NCBI RefSeq assembly: GCF_028736115.1
Contig: NZ_CP117877.1
Location: 3,162,001-3,226,000 of the forward strand
DNA length: 64,000 bases
From: Mucilaginibacter sp. KACC 22063
Lineage (GTDB): Bacteria > Bacteroidota > Bacteroidia > Sphingobacteriales > Sphingobacteriaceae
Direction of reading: 5' to 3'
The notes beneath the pieces were generated by a model. That model was not told the origin of the DNA. It saw only the letters and a list, made by a program, of their open reading frames with translations, and did no database searches. Below, one piece after another: positions 9,867 to 18,204 of the stretch. A program made the translations under genes and the position numbers. How positions within the stretch are numbered: position 1 is the first letter of the stretch; each line of letters begins with the position of its first letter.

Positions 9867-9899
9867 AAAACCCTCTTTAAATTACTTAAAGAGGGTTTT
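9867..9899. terminator. Bidirectional intrinsic terminator
   Basis: A perfect 14-bp stem (AAAACCCTCTTTAA with TTAAAGAGGGTTTT) and a 5-base loop, flanked by A-rich and T-rich tracts on the two sides. It ends the small secreted-protein gene on the plus strand and lies just downstream of the tRNA on the minus strand. Confidence 0.85.
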
Positions 9900-9909
9900 C
9901 TCATTTAGT

Positions 9910-9990
9910 GCGGAAGAAGGGACTCGAACCCCCACGCCTCGCGGCGCCAGATCCTAAGTCTGGTGCGGCTACCAATTACGCCACTTCCGC
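9910..9990 (-). tRNA. tRNA-Leu (anticodon UAG)
   Basis: 81 bases. The acceptor stem GCGGAAG pairs with CTTCCGC. The anticodon arm CCAGA-CTTAGGA-TCTGG places TAG at 9954-9956 (reverse complement), reading CUA leucine codons. The long variable arm (GCGCCGCGAGGCGT region) is typical of class II leucine tRNAs, and the T loop is TTCGAGT. CCA is not encoded. A clear promoter lies directly upstream. Confidence 0.95.
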
Positions 9991-10009
9991 GGTTAGGATT
10001 TTGAGTTGG

Positions 10010-10040
10010 CAAAGATAGACTTATATTCTATATCTTACAA
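10010..10040 (-). promoter_or_regulatory. Promoter of the tRNA-Leu gene
   Basis: On the minus strand TTG (10038-10040), a 20-base spacer and TATCTTTG (10010-10017) match the Bacteroidota sigma consensus (TTG about -33, TAnnTTTG about -7). The -7 box ends 19 bases before the tRNA 5' end. This is the best promoter match I found in the window. Confidence 0.65.
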
Positions 10041-10055
10041 TCATTTTTTTATTTT

Positions 10056-10859
10056 TTATTTAACCAATTGGTTTTCAACTAAATTAATTAATTGCTTAAA
10101 GTAATCAGCCGCATAAAGCAGCCTGCTGCCATACCACGAAAACATTTCGCCATCTACCAAATGCACAAATGCACCAGGGTATAATACGTTAAACTCTGCT
10201 TTATGCTTTTCTTTAAAAGGATACGGTTCTGACGATAAGAAAACAACCTGCGGCTTCAGCTGTTGCATTTCCTCGTTCAGTTCGGGATAACGGTCTGTGG
10301 TAACACAATTTTTAAAACCACAACGAGTAAGCATGTGGCTGATAAAGGTGTCCTGCCCTGCTACCATGTAAGGTTTTCTCCAGATAAAATAAAGAATATC
10401 TGCTAAGTTGCTTAACGGCTTAATGTTGGCAAAGCTCTGTGTAATTTGGCTCACTACATGCATGGCTTTTTCCTCAGTTCCAGTTATTTCTCCAACGGCG
10501 TTAATCATATCAAGCGCACCGTCCAGATCGTTAATATCGCTGATCCAAACCGGATAGTGTTGCATTAACTCCTCTATCTGGCTACGCTCGTTTTCTTCTT
10601 TGTTAGCAATGATCAGATCAGGCTTTAAGGCATGGATTTTATCCATGTCCAGCTGCTTGGTGCCGCCTATTTTTTCTTTTGATTGATGCCAGCTTTCCGG
10701 GTGTATGCAAAACTTAGTGATGCCTACTACACTTTCTTCAAGGCCAAGATCATACAATAGCTCCGTTTGAGAAGGGACTATAGAAATAATACGCTGCGGC
10801 GGAAATTGGATGGTAACCTGTCTGCCAAGCTGATCTTTTACGATAGCATCAGAAGGCAT
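10056..10859 (-). CDS. Helical-backbone metal/cobalamin-receptor-like protein (BtuF-type fold) without signal peptide
   Basis: 267 residues of the periplasmic-binding-protein 2 family that binds vitamin B12, haem or siderophores: RIISIVPSQTELLYDLGLEE (about 23-42), VVGITKFCIHP, IGGTKQLDMDKIHALKPDLI, and the C-terminal lobe with FNVLYPGAFVHLVDGEMFSWYG. The chain begins MPSDAIVKDQLGRQV, directly at the fold, with no leader or lipobox, so it appears cytoplasmic. No permease or ATPase partner is adjacent. Its first 11 bases overlap the end of the initiating glycosyltransferase gene, so the two are probably translationally coupled. Family membership is firm; the ligand and a transport role are not. 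Confidence 0.82.
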   Translation of the reverse strand: MPSDAIVKDQLGRQVTIQFPPQRIISIVPSQTELLYDLGLEESVVGITKFCIHPESWHQSKEKIGGTKQLDMDKIHALKPDLIIANKEENERSQIEELMQHYPVWISDINDLDGALDMINAVGEITGTEEKAMHVVSQITQSFANIKPLSNLADILYFIWRKPYMVAGQDTFISHMLTRCGFKNCVTTDRYPELNEEMQQLKPQVVFLSSEPYPFKEKHKAEFNVLYPGAFVHLVDGEMFSWYGSRLLYAADYFKQLINLVENQLVK

Positions 10860-12252
10860 TTTCTTCTCCCTTGGCGGTATTCCAGAAAGTAAGGAAGATA
10901 ATTTTAAGATCTAACAGAAACGACCAGTTTTCCAGATACCATACATCGTACTCCACACGTTTCTCCATAGCGTAGTTGTCACGTGTTTCGCCACGAAAAC
11001 CATTTACCTGTGCCCAACCGGTAATACCTGGTTTAAGGAAATGGCGTACCATGTATTTTTCAATCACTTTGGAGTATTGCTCGGTATGCTTAACCATGTG
11101 CGGGCGCGGCCCTACAACAGACATATTACCAATAAGCACGTTATAAAACTGGGGCAGTTCGTCGATATTGGTACGCCTCATAAAAGCACCGATTTTAGTG
11201 ATGCGTGCATCGCCGCGGGTAGCCTGCTTATGGTCCGACTCGTTATTCACCGTCATGCTCCTGAATTTATAGCATTTGAACGTTTCATTTGCCCTGCCCG
11301 AACGTAACTGTACAAAAAACACCGGGCCTTTTGATTGCAGCTTAATGATAATAGCAATGATGGGAATTAACCAGCTTAACAGGAACACCATGATAAACAG
11401 GGAGAAGACGATGTCGAAGACACGTTTAATAAACCTGTTCAGCAAACTTTCAAGTGGTTCCGGCCGAAGTGAAATTACCGGGATGTTGCCAAAGCTTTGT
11501 ATAAGGGTATGCCTGGTGGTATAACTATAAAATTCGGGTACCAGCTTAAACCTGATCATGTTTTTATCGGCCTCCTGCATCAACGTTTCTATCGACTTTG
11601 ATTCAGTTTGCGGTAAAGCACAGAAAAGCTCATGTACGCGGTTACTTATCGCATAATCAAGACATTCCTCAACCGGGCCTAAAAACAACGATGGTTCTTT
11701 TATATTTTCAGGGTTGTCATCAAAAAAGCCAACCATGTTATAACCCCTTTCAGGGTTTTCAGTGAAAAATTTATACAGATCCAAACCAGACCGTCCTGCA
11801 CCCACAATAATTACGTTGCGCTTGTCCATCAGCAAGCGGCGGTCGCTTTTACGTATGCTCAGGAAGATGAGCTTCCATAAACCCAGTAAGAACCCGAACA
11901 GGGCAATGGAGAAGAACAGGTATTCCCTGGTTATGAAATACGCTTTAGTACCAATTATTATTAATATGGTAAAGCATATCAGGCAAACAAAAAGTAAATA
12001 GGTTTTAAATACACTACGGTATGTATTTATCGAATCTTTATTTAAAACATACTCATACAGACCTGATATATTGGCAGAGAGCAGCCATAATAAATTAAAC
12101 ACCAATACAATAGGTAGATAATTTTTATTGTTGATCCAGGTAATGTATGACTTATCCACTATAATATAAGCCATTACCATGCTTATATTTAGAATAATAT
12201 AATCAACGGTGAGATTGATAGCTTTTATAAACGTAGCGTACCTGTGAATCAT
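10849..12252 (-). CDS. Exopolysaccharide initiating transferase (polyprenyl glycosylphosphotransferase, WcaJ-like)
   Basis: 467 residues. Family role: moves a hexose-1-phosphate from a UDP-sugar to undecaprenyl phosphate in the inner membrane, starting a polysaccharide repeat unit. Four N-terminal membrane helices (about 10-115) precede a nucleotide-binding-like domain (NVIIVGAGRSGLDLYKFF, about 146-163). A fifth hydrophobic segment (about 275-300) leads into the bacterial sugar-transferase domain with PVFFVQLRSGR, CYKFRSM, TNIDELPQFYNVLIGNMS and VVGPRPHM. It lies about 2 kb from the exopolysaccharide island on the far side of the Kdo genes. The 212-base gap upstream is AT-rich with no clear signal. 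Confidence 0.92.
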   Translation of the reverse strand: MIHRYATFIKAINLTVDYIILNISMVMAYIIVDKSYITWINNKNYLPIVLVFNLLWLLSANISGLYEYVLNKDSINTYRSVFKTYLLFVCLICFTILIIIGTKAYFITREYLFFSIALFGFLLGLWKLIFLSIRKSDRRLLMDKRNVIIVGAGRSGLDLYKFFTENPERGYNMVGFFDDNPENIKEPSLFLGPVEECLDYAISNRVHELFCALPQTESKSIETLMQEADKNMIRFKLVPEFYSYTTRHTLIQSFGNIPVISLRPEPLESLLNRFIKRVFDIVFSLFIMVFLLSWLIPIIAIIIKLQSKGPVFFVQLRSGRANETFKCYKFRSMTVNNESDHKQATRGDARITKIGAFMRRTNIDELPQFYNVLIGNMSVVGPRPHMVKHTEQYSKVIEKYMVRHFLKPGITGWAQVNGFRGETRDNYAMEKRVEYDVWYLENWSFLLDLKIIFLTFWNTAKGEENAF

Positions 12253-12464
12253 TTAACAGCAATGCGGATTGATACAAATGCCATGCTAAATTAACATATT
12301 TATTCAAAATTTACAGCTTATAAAGCAACGATTCAGGCTATTTTTTGAAAATATTTAAATCTCAACTACCAGTTTATATTTAATATTAAATAAATGTGTT
12401 TTTATTAATGCACAGTAAAATAAATATTACTAAAGCTTAATTATTTATTGACAAGGAAATAGAT

Positions 12465-13400
12465 TTATTGATTATAAATCTGGTAAACACCCGTTACTGA
12501 GCGTTGCAAAGACGAACCAACTAATATAGTAGTGATCTTCTTTTGAACCATCAGTTGTTCTGCCTCGTCAATCAGCGTATCCTCATCAATTATAACCGGG
12601 GTTACGGTCATCATATCGGTAAGTTTATGATTGGCAATATCTGGGTATTTCAGCAAAGCGCGTCTAAGATCGCCATCAGTAATTACACCATTAACTTTGT
12701 TGGGGGTGCCTACAATGGTCATTCCTAAACGCCCTTCAGACATTTTTAACAGCAACGACATAAAAGAAGCTTGTTCATCTATAAAAGGCAGCTGGTCGCG
12801 GCGCATCAGGTCTTTTACCTTAATGAGCAATTTACGGCCCAGGTTACCACCCGGATGAAAACGTGCAAAATCTGCAGCCTTAAACTGTCTGGCTTCCATT
12901 AAGGCTATGGCCAGGGCATCACCCATTACCAATGCCACCGTTGTAGATGAGGTTGGCGCCAACTCATGCGGGCAGGCCTCTTTTATGACGGGCGTTAAAA
13001 TATGATAGTTACTGTTTTTTGCCAATGTAGAATCTGCGTTGCCAGTAATGCTGATAATGGTATTGCCATTCCATTTTAGAAACGGTATAATGCGCAATAC
13101 CTCATCGGTTTCGCCGGAGTAAGACAAAAGCAATATCACATCCTGCCGTTCTATCATGCCTAAGTCGCCATGGAACGCCTCGCCCGGATGTAAAAAAAAG
13201 CTGGGCGTACCTGTACTGGCAAACGTGGCTGCAATTTTTTTGCCGATCAGGCCGGATTTGCCCATGCCTGCAACGATTACCTTGCCCTTAGCCTCAAGCA
13301 AAGCATTTACCACATCAGTAAAGGTATCATCTATCCTTGCAGCCGCATGCTGCAAGGATTCGATCTCTGTTTCGAAAACCTTTTTGGCAATCTCAGTCAT
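12465..13400 (-). CDS. kdsD: D-arabinose-5-phosphate isomerase (KdsD/KpsF family)
   Basis: 311 residues from the ATG at 13400. This start leaves one base after the kdsA stop; an upstream ATG at 13421 would overlap kdsA and adds only seven residues. The SIS domain (about 30-165) has VIVAGMGKSGLIGKKIAATF, the HPGEAFHGDLGMI motif and LLLSYSGETDEVL. Two CBS domains follow (about 195-310, with GVITDGDLRRALLK and a C-terminal TGVYQIYNQ). It converts ribulose-5-phosphate to arabinose-5-phosphate, the precursor used by the adjacent KdsA. The two genes form a Kdo-precursor operon for lipopolysaccharide or Kdo-containing capsule. Confidence 0.93.
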   Translation of the reverse strand: MTEIAKKVFETEIESLQHAAARIDDTFTDVVNALLEAKGKVIVAGMGKSGLIGKKIAATFASTGTPSFFLHPGEAFHGDLGMIERQDVILLLSYSGETDEVLRIIPFLKWNGNTIISITGNADSTLAKNSNYHILTPVIKEACPHELAPTSSTTVALVMGDALAIALMEARQFKAADFARFHPGGNLGRKLLIKVKDLMRRDQLPFIDEQASFMSLLLKMSEGRLGMTIVGTPNKVNGVITDGDLRRALLKYPDIANHKLTDMMTVTPVIIDEDTLIDEAEQLMVQKKITTILVGSSLQRSVTGVYQIYNQ

Positions 13401-13401
13401 G

Positions 13402-14181
13402 TTATCCAATAAGCGGCGCAATTACTTTTTCCAGTTCATGCAACTTTACCATATTAGGGCCATCGCTTAAAGCATGGTCAGGGTCAGGGTGTGTTTCCAT
13501 AAAATAGCCATCAGCCCCAAAAGCTTTTGCAGCCAGCGCCATCATAGGCACAAATGTTCTGTCTCCACCGGTTTTGCCGCCTGCCCCACCCGGCCGTTGT
13601 ACAGAATGTGTACAATCCATACATACAGGATAGCCAAAGGCTTTCATGTCATATATATTCCTGAAATCAACCGCCAAGTTATTATAACCGTACATGTTGC
13701 CACGCTCGGTTAATATCACTTGCGAATTGCCGGCTTCAATCACTTTTTGTGCAGGGTATTGCATATCCTGCCCCGAAAGGAACTGTGCTTTTTTAACGTT
13801 TACGATTTTCCCGGTTTTAGCAGCTGCTACCAGCAGGTCTGTTTGGCGGCATAAAAAAGCAGGGATCTGTAGTATATCTGCTACTTCGGCAACTGGGGCC
13901 GCCTGGTAACTTTCATGAATATCTGTTGTAACCGGCAGGTTAAACTTCTCCTTTACCTTTTGCAGCATTTCCATACCTTTCTCTAAGCCCGGGCCACGGT
14001 ATGAGTGGATTGATGTACGGTTGGCCTTATCATAAGAAGATTTAAATACAACCGGTACATTATATTTCTGGCCAATATTTGCCACGTGTTCGGCAACCTG
14101 GTATAATAACTCCTGATTTTCCATTACGCATGGGCCTATTATAAAAAATGGCTTCTGCTGAATTTCCTCAAACAATGTCAT
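13402..14181 (-). CDS. kdsA: 3-deoxy-8-phosphooctulonate synthase (Kdo-8-phosphate synthase)
   Basis: 259 residues from the ATG at 14181; a TTG start at 14199 is possible but would lie over a -7-like element. It condenses arabinose-5-phosphate with phosphoenolpyruvate. Visible family motifs are PFFIIGPCVMEN, VVFKSSYDKANRTS, SYRGPGLEKGM, PVTTDIHE, QIPAFLCRQTDLL, NVKKAQFLSG, ILTERG and CMDCTHSVQRPGG, ending with FMETHPDPDHALSDGPNM. First gene of the kdsA-kdsD pair. The assignment is secure. Confidence 0.96.
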   Translation of the reverse strand: MTLFEEIQQKPFFIIGPCVMENQELLYQVAEHVANIGQKYNVPVVFKSSYDKANRTSIHSYRGPGLEKGMEMLQKVKEKFNLPVTTDIHESYQAAPVAEVADILQIPAFLCRQTDLLVAAAKTGKIVNVKKAQFLSGQDMQYPAQKVIEAGNSQVILTERGNMYGYNNLAVDFRNIYDMKAFGYPVCMDCTHSVQRPGGAGGKTGGDRTFVPMMALAAKAFGADGYFMETHPDPDHALSDGPNMVKLHELEKVIAPLIG

Positions 14182-14187
14182 ATACAG

Positions 14188-14195
14188 CAAAGATG
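14188..14195 (-). promoter_or_regulatory. possible -7 element of the kdsA-kdsD operon
   Basis: CATCTTTG on the minus strand, one mismatch from TAnnTTTG, ends six bases before the preferred kdsA ATG. If real, the mRNA would have almost no leader, and the TTG at 14199 could not be the start. No good -33 TTG is seen. Confidence 0.25.
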
Positions 14196-14434
14196 GCAAT
14201 TTTTAACTCACTATAATAATTGTTGTAATAGCATGTAAACACCCAAGCTCACTGATAAAGTTTTACCAGCTTATTTTACCACTATTTGGAATATTAATTA
14301 ATATCTACACTAAAAATTAAATTTTCTTTAATTATTGAAAAAATCCGGTAACATAATCATTACACACCCCGTACAAGTTAAGTAAGGCTGGCCAGCCCAA
14401 CAACTAAAATTCAAGTAATACTAAACTAAACATC

Positions 14435-15262
14435 ATGAAAACAAGTGTCCTATTTAAGACAGGTCTCATTACTGTATGTGCAGCATCATTGCTGTTCGCA
14501 TGTACAAAATCGAACGAAACAAAAACTGAAGTAAAAGCTGATGACATATCAGCAGATGTCTCAAAAAGCATTGCACAGCTGGGTTTCAGCACTGATAACG
14601 TACGCAAAATCGGCGATAATTATTTAGTTGAAGGCGACATCCTTTTAACTAAAGAAAACCTTGCCGAAACCAGCACCAGCCCTACATTACGTATTGCAGA
14701 AACAGAGCAATACCGTACTACTAACCTGGTTAAAAACCTGCCAAGAACTGTAACAGTGTCTGTCTCAAACCTGCCTACAGTTTATGCTAACGCAGCAGCA
14801 GCGGCGGTATCACGTTACAATGCTTTAAACCTTACACTAAAATTCCAGATCGTAAGCAGCGGTGGCCAGATCCAGATTGTTGGTTTTAACCAGGGCCCAA
14901 GCGGTGGATACATTACCTTAGGTTCTTCTGGTTTCCCTACCTCATCAGGAAACCCTTACAGCCAGATTCAGATGAACACTAACTCGGCTGCTTATGGTAC
15001 AAACCCTAATTTGGGTTACTTAACTTCAGTTATTCAGCACGAAATGGGACATTGTATCGGTTTCCGTCATACCGACTACATGAATCGTGCGTATAGCTGC
15101 GGTGGTACTGCTACAAATGAAGGTGCATCAAATGTTGGTGCTGTGCTTATTCCTGGTACGCCAAGCAGCCCTGATGCTGGTTCATGGATGCTTGCCTGCT
15201 CAAACGGCGGCGATCGTACATTTAATGCAAATGATAAAGTTGCTTTAAATTACCTGTATTAA
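14435..15262 (+). CDS. Lipoprotein zinc metalloprotease of the HEIGH type
   Basis: 275 residues. A lipoprotein leader ends LLFACTKSNE with Cys23 as the acylation site. The catalytic motif HEMGHCIGFRH (residues 202-212) fits HExxHxxGxxH, the metzincin-like zinc site of dual-action HEIGH peptidases. The region around 105-150 (VYANAAAAAVSRYNAL, LKFQIV) matches the substrate-cleft segment of such proteases. It is predicted to be anchored in the outer membrane, facing either the periplasm or the outside. A perfect palindrome separates it from the following secreted serine peptidase. The 253 bases upstream (14182-14434) are AT-rich with no clear promoter. The natural substrate is unknown. Confidence 0.85.
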   Translation: MKTSVLFKTGLITVCAASLLFACTKSNETKTEVKADDISADVSKSIAQLGFSTDNVRKIGDNYLVEGDILLTKENLAETSTSPTLRIAETEQYRTTNLVKNLPRTVTVSVSNLPTVYANAAAAAVSRYNALNLTLKFQIVSSGGQIQIVGFNQGPSGGYITLGSSGFPTSSGNPYSQIQMNTNSAAYGTNPNLGYLTSVIQHEMGHCIGFRHTDYMNRAYSCGGTATNEGASNVGAVLIPGTPSSPDAGSWMLACSNGGDRTFNANDKVALNYLY

Positions 15263-15295
15263 TTTCTTAACTTACTTTTATTGATCAATAAAAAA

Positions 15296-15327
15296 CAAAC
15301 CAAAGGAAGATATCTTCCTTTGGTTTG
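15296..15327 (+). terminator. Perfect 32-bp palindrome between two secreted-peptidase genes
   Basis: CAAACCAAAGGAAGAT is followed immediately by its exact reverse complement. In RNA this folds to a long hairpin preceded by A6 but not followed by a T-run. It ends two bases before the ATG at 15330. It may end transcription of the metalloprotease gene, act as a protein-binding site, or mask the translation start of the next gene. Confidence 0.55.
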
Positions 15328-15329
15328 CT

Positions 15330-18110
15330 ATGTATATGCTTAAAAAAGCGTTTTACTTGCTGATGCCCTTTTTTTGTGTATTTATTGCAAATGCACAAAA
15401 AAGCCGTGATAATTTTGCTGTAGCCTACCGGGCAGATCTCAACGATACTGCCGCAGCAAATACTTACCTGATTAAACATACAGCCGGCACAAAGCCAATA
15501 TATGGAAAAATATTAAAGGTGATTGATGCCGAGCATTACATTATATCATCTGACGAACAGATAATATTTAACAAAAATGTTTTGTCGGCCGAGAAAGCCA
15601 ACAACCTATGGAAAGCCAGCGACGAGTTGGTATCAACTTTACAAAAACACCCTTCACAGACTAAACCTGTAACGCTACTGCTTAGGCAGGATGATAGTAA
15701 GTTAATTGAGAGATTAAAAGGCTCGGGAACCATCCTGTCCCAATTAAAAAATCAGGTCACGATAAATTTAAAACTTCGGGACCTGACAAAAATTTTAGCT
15801 GAAAAAGACATTGCATTTGCATTTACGCCACGTAAGGCAAAAGAAGAATTAGTTATTAACGACATTGATCTTGGTGTAAATAGCATAAGCGCAGTTGCTG
15901 ATAACTTTACCGATTTAAATGGCTCGGGCATTAATGTTTGTGTTAAAGAAAACAAGTATGATGACGACCTCGACCTATTAGGCCGTTCATTTTCTTCATT
16001 TCCGGCAGCGGCTTTTACCACCGGGCATGCCACTACTATGGCTACGCTCATCGGTGGAAACGGAAACTCCTTTATCAAAGGCTTAGGCGCAGCACCACAA
16101 GTGAGGTTTACCTCATCAGATTTCGCCAATCTTTCTCCGGACAGTATCTCAACCTTTAAAAAATATAACGTCTATCTGCAAAATCACTCGTATGGCACAG
16201 GCATCGAAAACTTTTATGGCCTTGAAGCCGTACAATATGACGACCAGATTTATCATAACGATTCTGTAGTTCATGTATTTTCAGCAGGAAATATAGGCAC
16301 CACACAGCCGCAAACCGGCTTGTACACCAGCTTAACTGCGGCAAACCTATCAGGCACATTTAAGCAAGCCAAAAACGTGATTGTTGTAGGCGGAACTGAC
16401 AGAAAGAATATCTATCAAAACCTAAGCTCTGCAGGACCCACTTATGACGGCCGACTAAAACCAGAATTGGTAGCCGACGGCGAAGATGGCACATCAGGCG
16501 CTGCGGCACTTGTATCGGGTACGGTAGCCTTAATGCAGCAGCAATACAAAAAACAGTATAAGAGCATGCCATCAGCCGCGCTTATTAAAAGTGTACTGAT
16601 CAATTCGGCCGATGATATTGGCACACTACACCCAGATTATCAAACAGGCTACGGTAAACTTAACGCGTTGGAAGCTGTAAGAACAATTTCCGACGGCCGG
16701 GTAATTAGCGGTAATATCAATAATAACCAACAGCAAAATTATACCATCACAGTACCTGCACAATGCGCCTTATTAAAAGTTTCAATGGCATGGAATGATC
16801 CACCGGCGGAAATTAATGCGGCATCGGCATTGGTGAATGATCTTAACTTAACCATAACAACACCAGACGGTAAGCTGATCCATCCGTGGGTCTTAAGCAC
16901 CTACCCTGCTACCGATTCATTGAATGCTGTTGCCAAACAAGGCATCGATAGTTTAAACAATACCGAGCAGGTTACAATACAAAACCCTGTGGCGGGCACT
17001 TACACCATACACGTTACGGGTAAAATTAAGAATGCCACATCGCAAGCTTTTTATATTGCCCACCAGGAAACTATTGCCAATAAATTTGAATGGACATATC
17101 CATCGGGTAACGACCAGCTTTTTGATGATGATGATAATTACCTGCGCTGGCAAAGTTCGTTTTCGCCTGCATCAGGAAAAATCAGCGTCAGTTATGATAA
17201 TGGACTTAACTGGACAGAATTAGCAAGCGCCAACCTGAATGACGGTTACTATGTTTGGAATGCCCCTGATGTATTTACCAAGGCTATTTTGAAAATGGAC
17301 GTAAATGGCCAATCTTATATCAGTAAGCCTTTTACCATATCCAAACCACTAACAATTGATGTAGGCTATAACTGTACAGATGGTACACAATTGCATTGGA
17401 ATCCGCAACCCGGAAGTTCTGCTTATACCATTTATTCTATTAAAGATAATGTCTTAACCAAGCTGACCACCGCGGCAGACACCATGATTGTTATACCCTC
17501 TGCACAGCAAACATCTGCCTACTTTGCTGTAAGTGCACAGGGAGACGGCTTTGAAGGTTTAAAAAGCTATACCATAAATGCGACAACGCAAGGGGTGGGC
17601 TGCTATGTAAGAAATCTGATTGCCAATGTCCAAAACAATCAAATTGTACTGAGCTTGCAGATCGGCACAACAACCGGGCTACAAACTATCACCTGGGAAA
17701 AATTGGGTCCGTTAAACCAATACAAACCCATTGGATCTACAACGGCGAGCCAAAGCCTCGATTATACTTTCACTGATCCTTCGCCGCAAAAGGGCACTAA
17801 TTATTACAGGACAAGGTTTACCACTATTGATGGTAAAAACTATTATTCTGATATAGCTAATGCTACTTTTTTATCTGACAACCAGTTTGTGGTTTATCCC
17901 AACCCGGTGAGCAGCCAAGTGAATATCATTAGCGGCAGCATTAACAATTACGAGTTTAAATTGTATGATACCACGGGCAAACTTTATATCACCCGGACCT
18001 TAGATAACCTGCAAAATTCATTTCAGATCAACGTTAGTCCGGGTTTATATGTGTATACAATCAGATTAAATGGCAAAACCATTTATTCAGGTAAACTCAT
18101 CAAGATTTAA
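15330..18110 (+). CDS. S8 (subtilisin-like) serine peptidase with type IX secretion C-terminal domain
   Basis: 926 residues; ATG at 15330 or 15336. A signal peptide ends FFCVFIANAQ. The peptidase domain (about 190-455) keeps His233 (GHATTMATLIGG), the oxyanion Asn in HVFSAGNIG and Ser389 in GTSGAAALVSG. The position expected to hold the catalytic Asp reads VCVKEN, giving Glu207. Downstream are a beta-sandwich pro-protein-convertase-like domain (about 470-580), further beta domains, and a C-terminal T9SS sorting domain (about 850-926, with VYPNPVSSQVNI, YDTTGKL and GLYVYTIRLNGKTIYSGKLIKI-type ending). It should be exported by Sec and then moved to the cell surface or released by T9SS. It lies at the border of the exopolysaccharide island. 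Confidence 0.88.
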   Translation: MYMLKKAFYLLMPFFCVFIANAQKSRDNFAVAYRADLNDTAAANTYLIKHTAGTKPIYGKILKVIDAEHYIISSDEQIIFNKNVLSAEKANNLWKASDELVSTLQKHPSQTKPVTLLLRQDDSKLIERLKGSGTILSQLKNQVTINLKLRDLTKILAEKDIAFAFTPRKAKEELVINDIDLGVNSISAVADNFTDLNGSGINVCVKENKYDDDLDLLGRSFSSFPAAAFTTGHATTMATLIGGNGNSFIKGLGAAPQVRFTSSDFANLSPDSISTFKKYNVYLQNHSYGTGIENFYGLEAVQYDDQIYHNDSVVHVFSAGNIGTTQPQTGLYTSLTAANLSGTFKQAKNVIVVGGTDRKNIYQNLSSAGPTYDGRLKPELVADGEDGTSGAAALVSGTVALMQQQYKKQYKSMPSAALIKSVLINSADDIGTLHPDYQTGYGKLNALEAVRTISDGRVISGNINNNQQQNYTITVPAQCALLKVSMAWNDPPAEINAASALVNDLNLTITTPDGKLIHPWVLSTYPATDSLNAVAKQGIDSLNNTEQVTIQNPVAGTYTIHVTGKIKNATSQAFYIAHQETIANKFEWTYPSGNDQLFDDDDNYLRWQSSFSPASGKISVSYDNGLNWTELASANLNDGYYVWNAPDVFTKAILKMDVNGQSYISKPFTISKPLTIDVGYNCTDGTQLHWNPQPGSSAYTIYSIKDNVLTKLTTAADTMIVIPSAQQTSAYFAVSAQGDGFEGLKSYTINATTQGVGCYVRNLIANVQNNQIVLSLQIGTTTGLQTITWEKLGPLNQYKPIGSTTASQSLDYTFTDPSPQKGTNYYRTRFTTIDGKNYYSDIANATFLSDNQFVVYPNPVSSQVNIISGSINNYEFKLYDTTGKLYITRTLDNLQNSFQINVSPGLYVYTIRLNGKTIYSGKLIKI

Positions 18111-18204
18111 ACAGCTCATTATAATTGTTTAATTTAGCGGTATCAATCTATCTCCGTGATCTGTATAACAGCATTAATAACTGCAACACAAACTTCTATT
18201 TGAA

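Noticed and set aside
10056..10859. Calling this gene btuF (vitamin B12 uptake)
   Set aside because: No signal peptide and no permease or ATPase partner; only the fold family is supported.
11041..12001. Plus-strand frames opposite the WcaJ-like gene
   Set aside because: Shadow frames of a clear coding gene, with no recognisable domain.
15285..15479. Minus-strand 64-codon frame over the palindrome
   Set aside because: Antisense to the S8 signal-peptide region; low-complexity and unrelated to known proteins.
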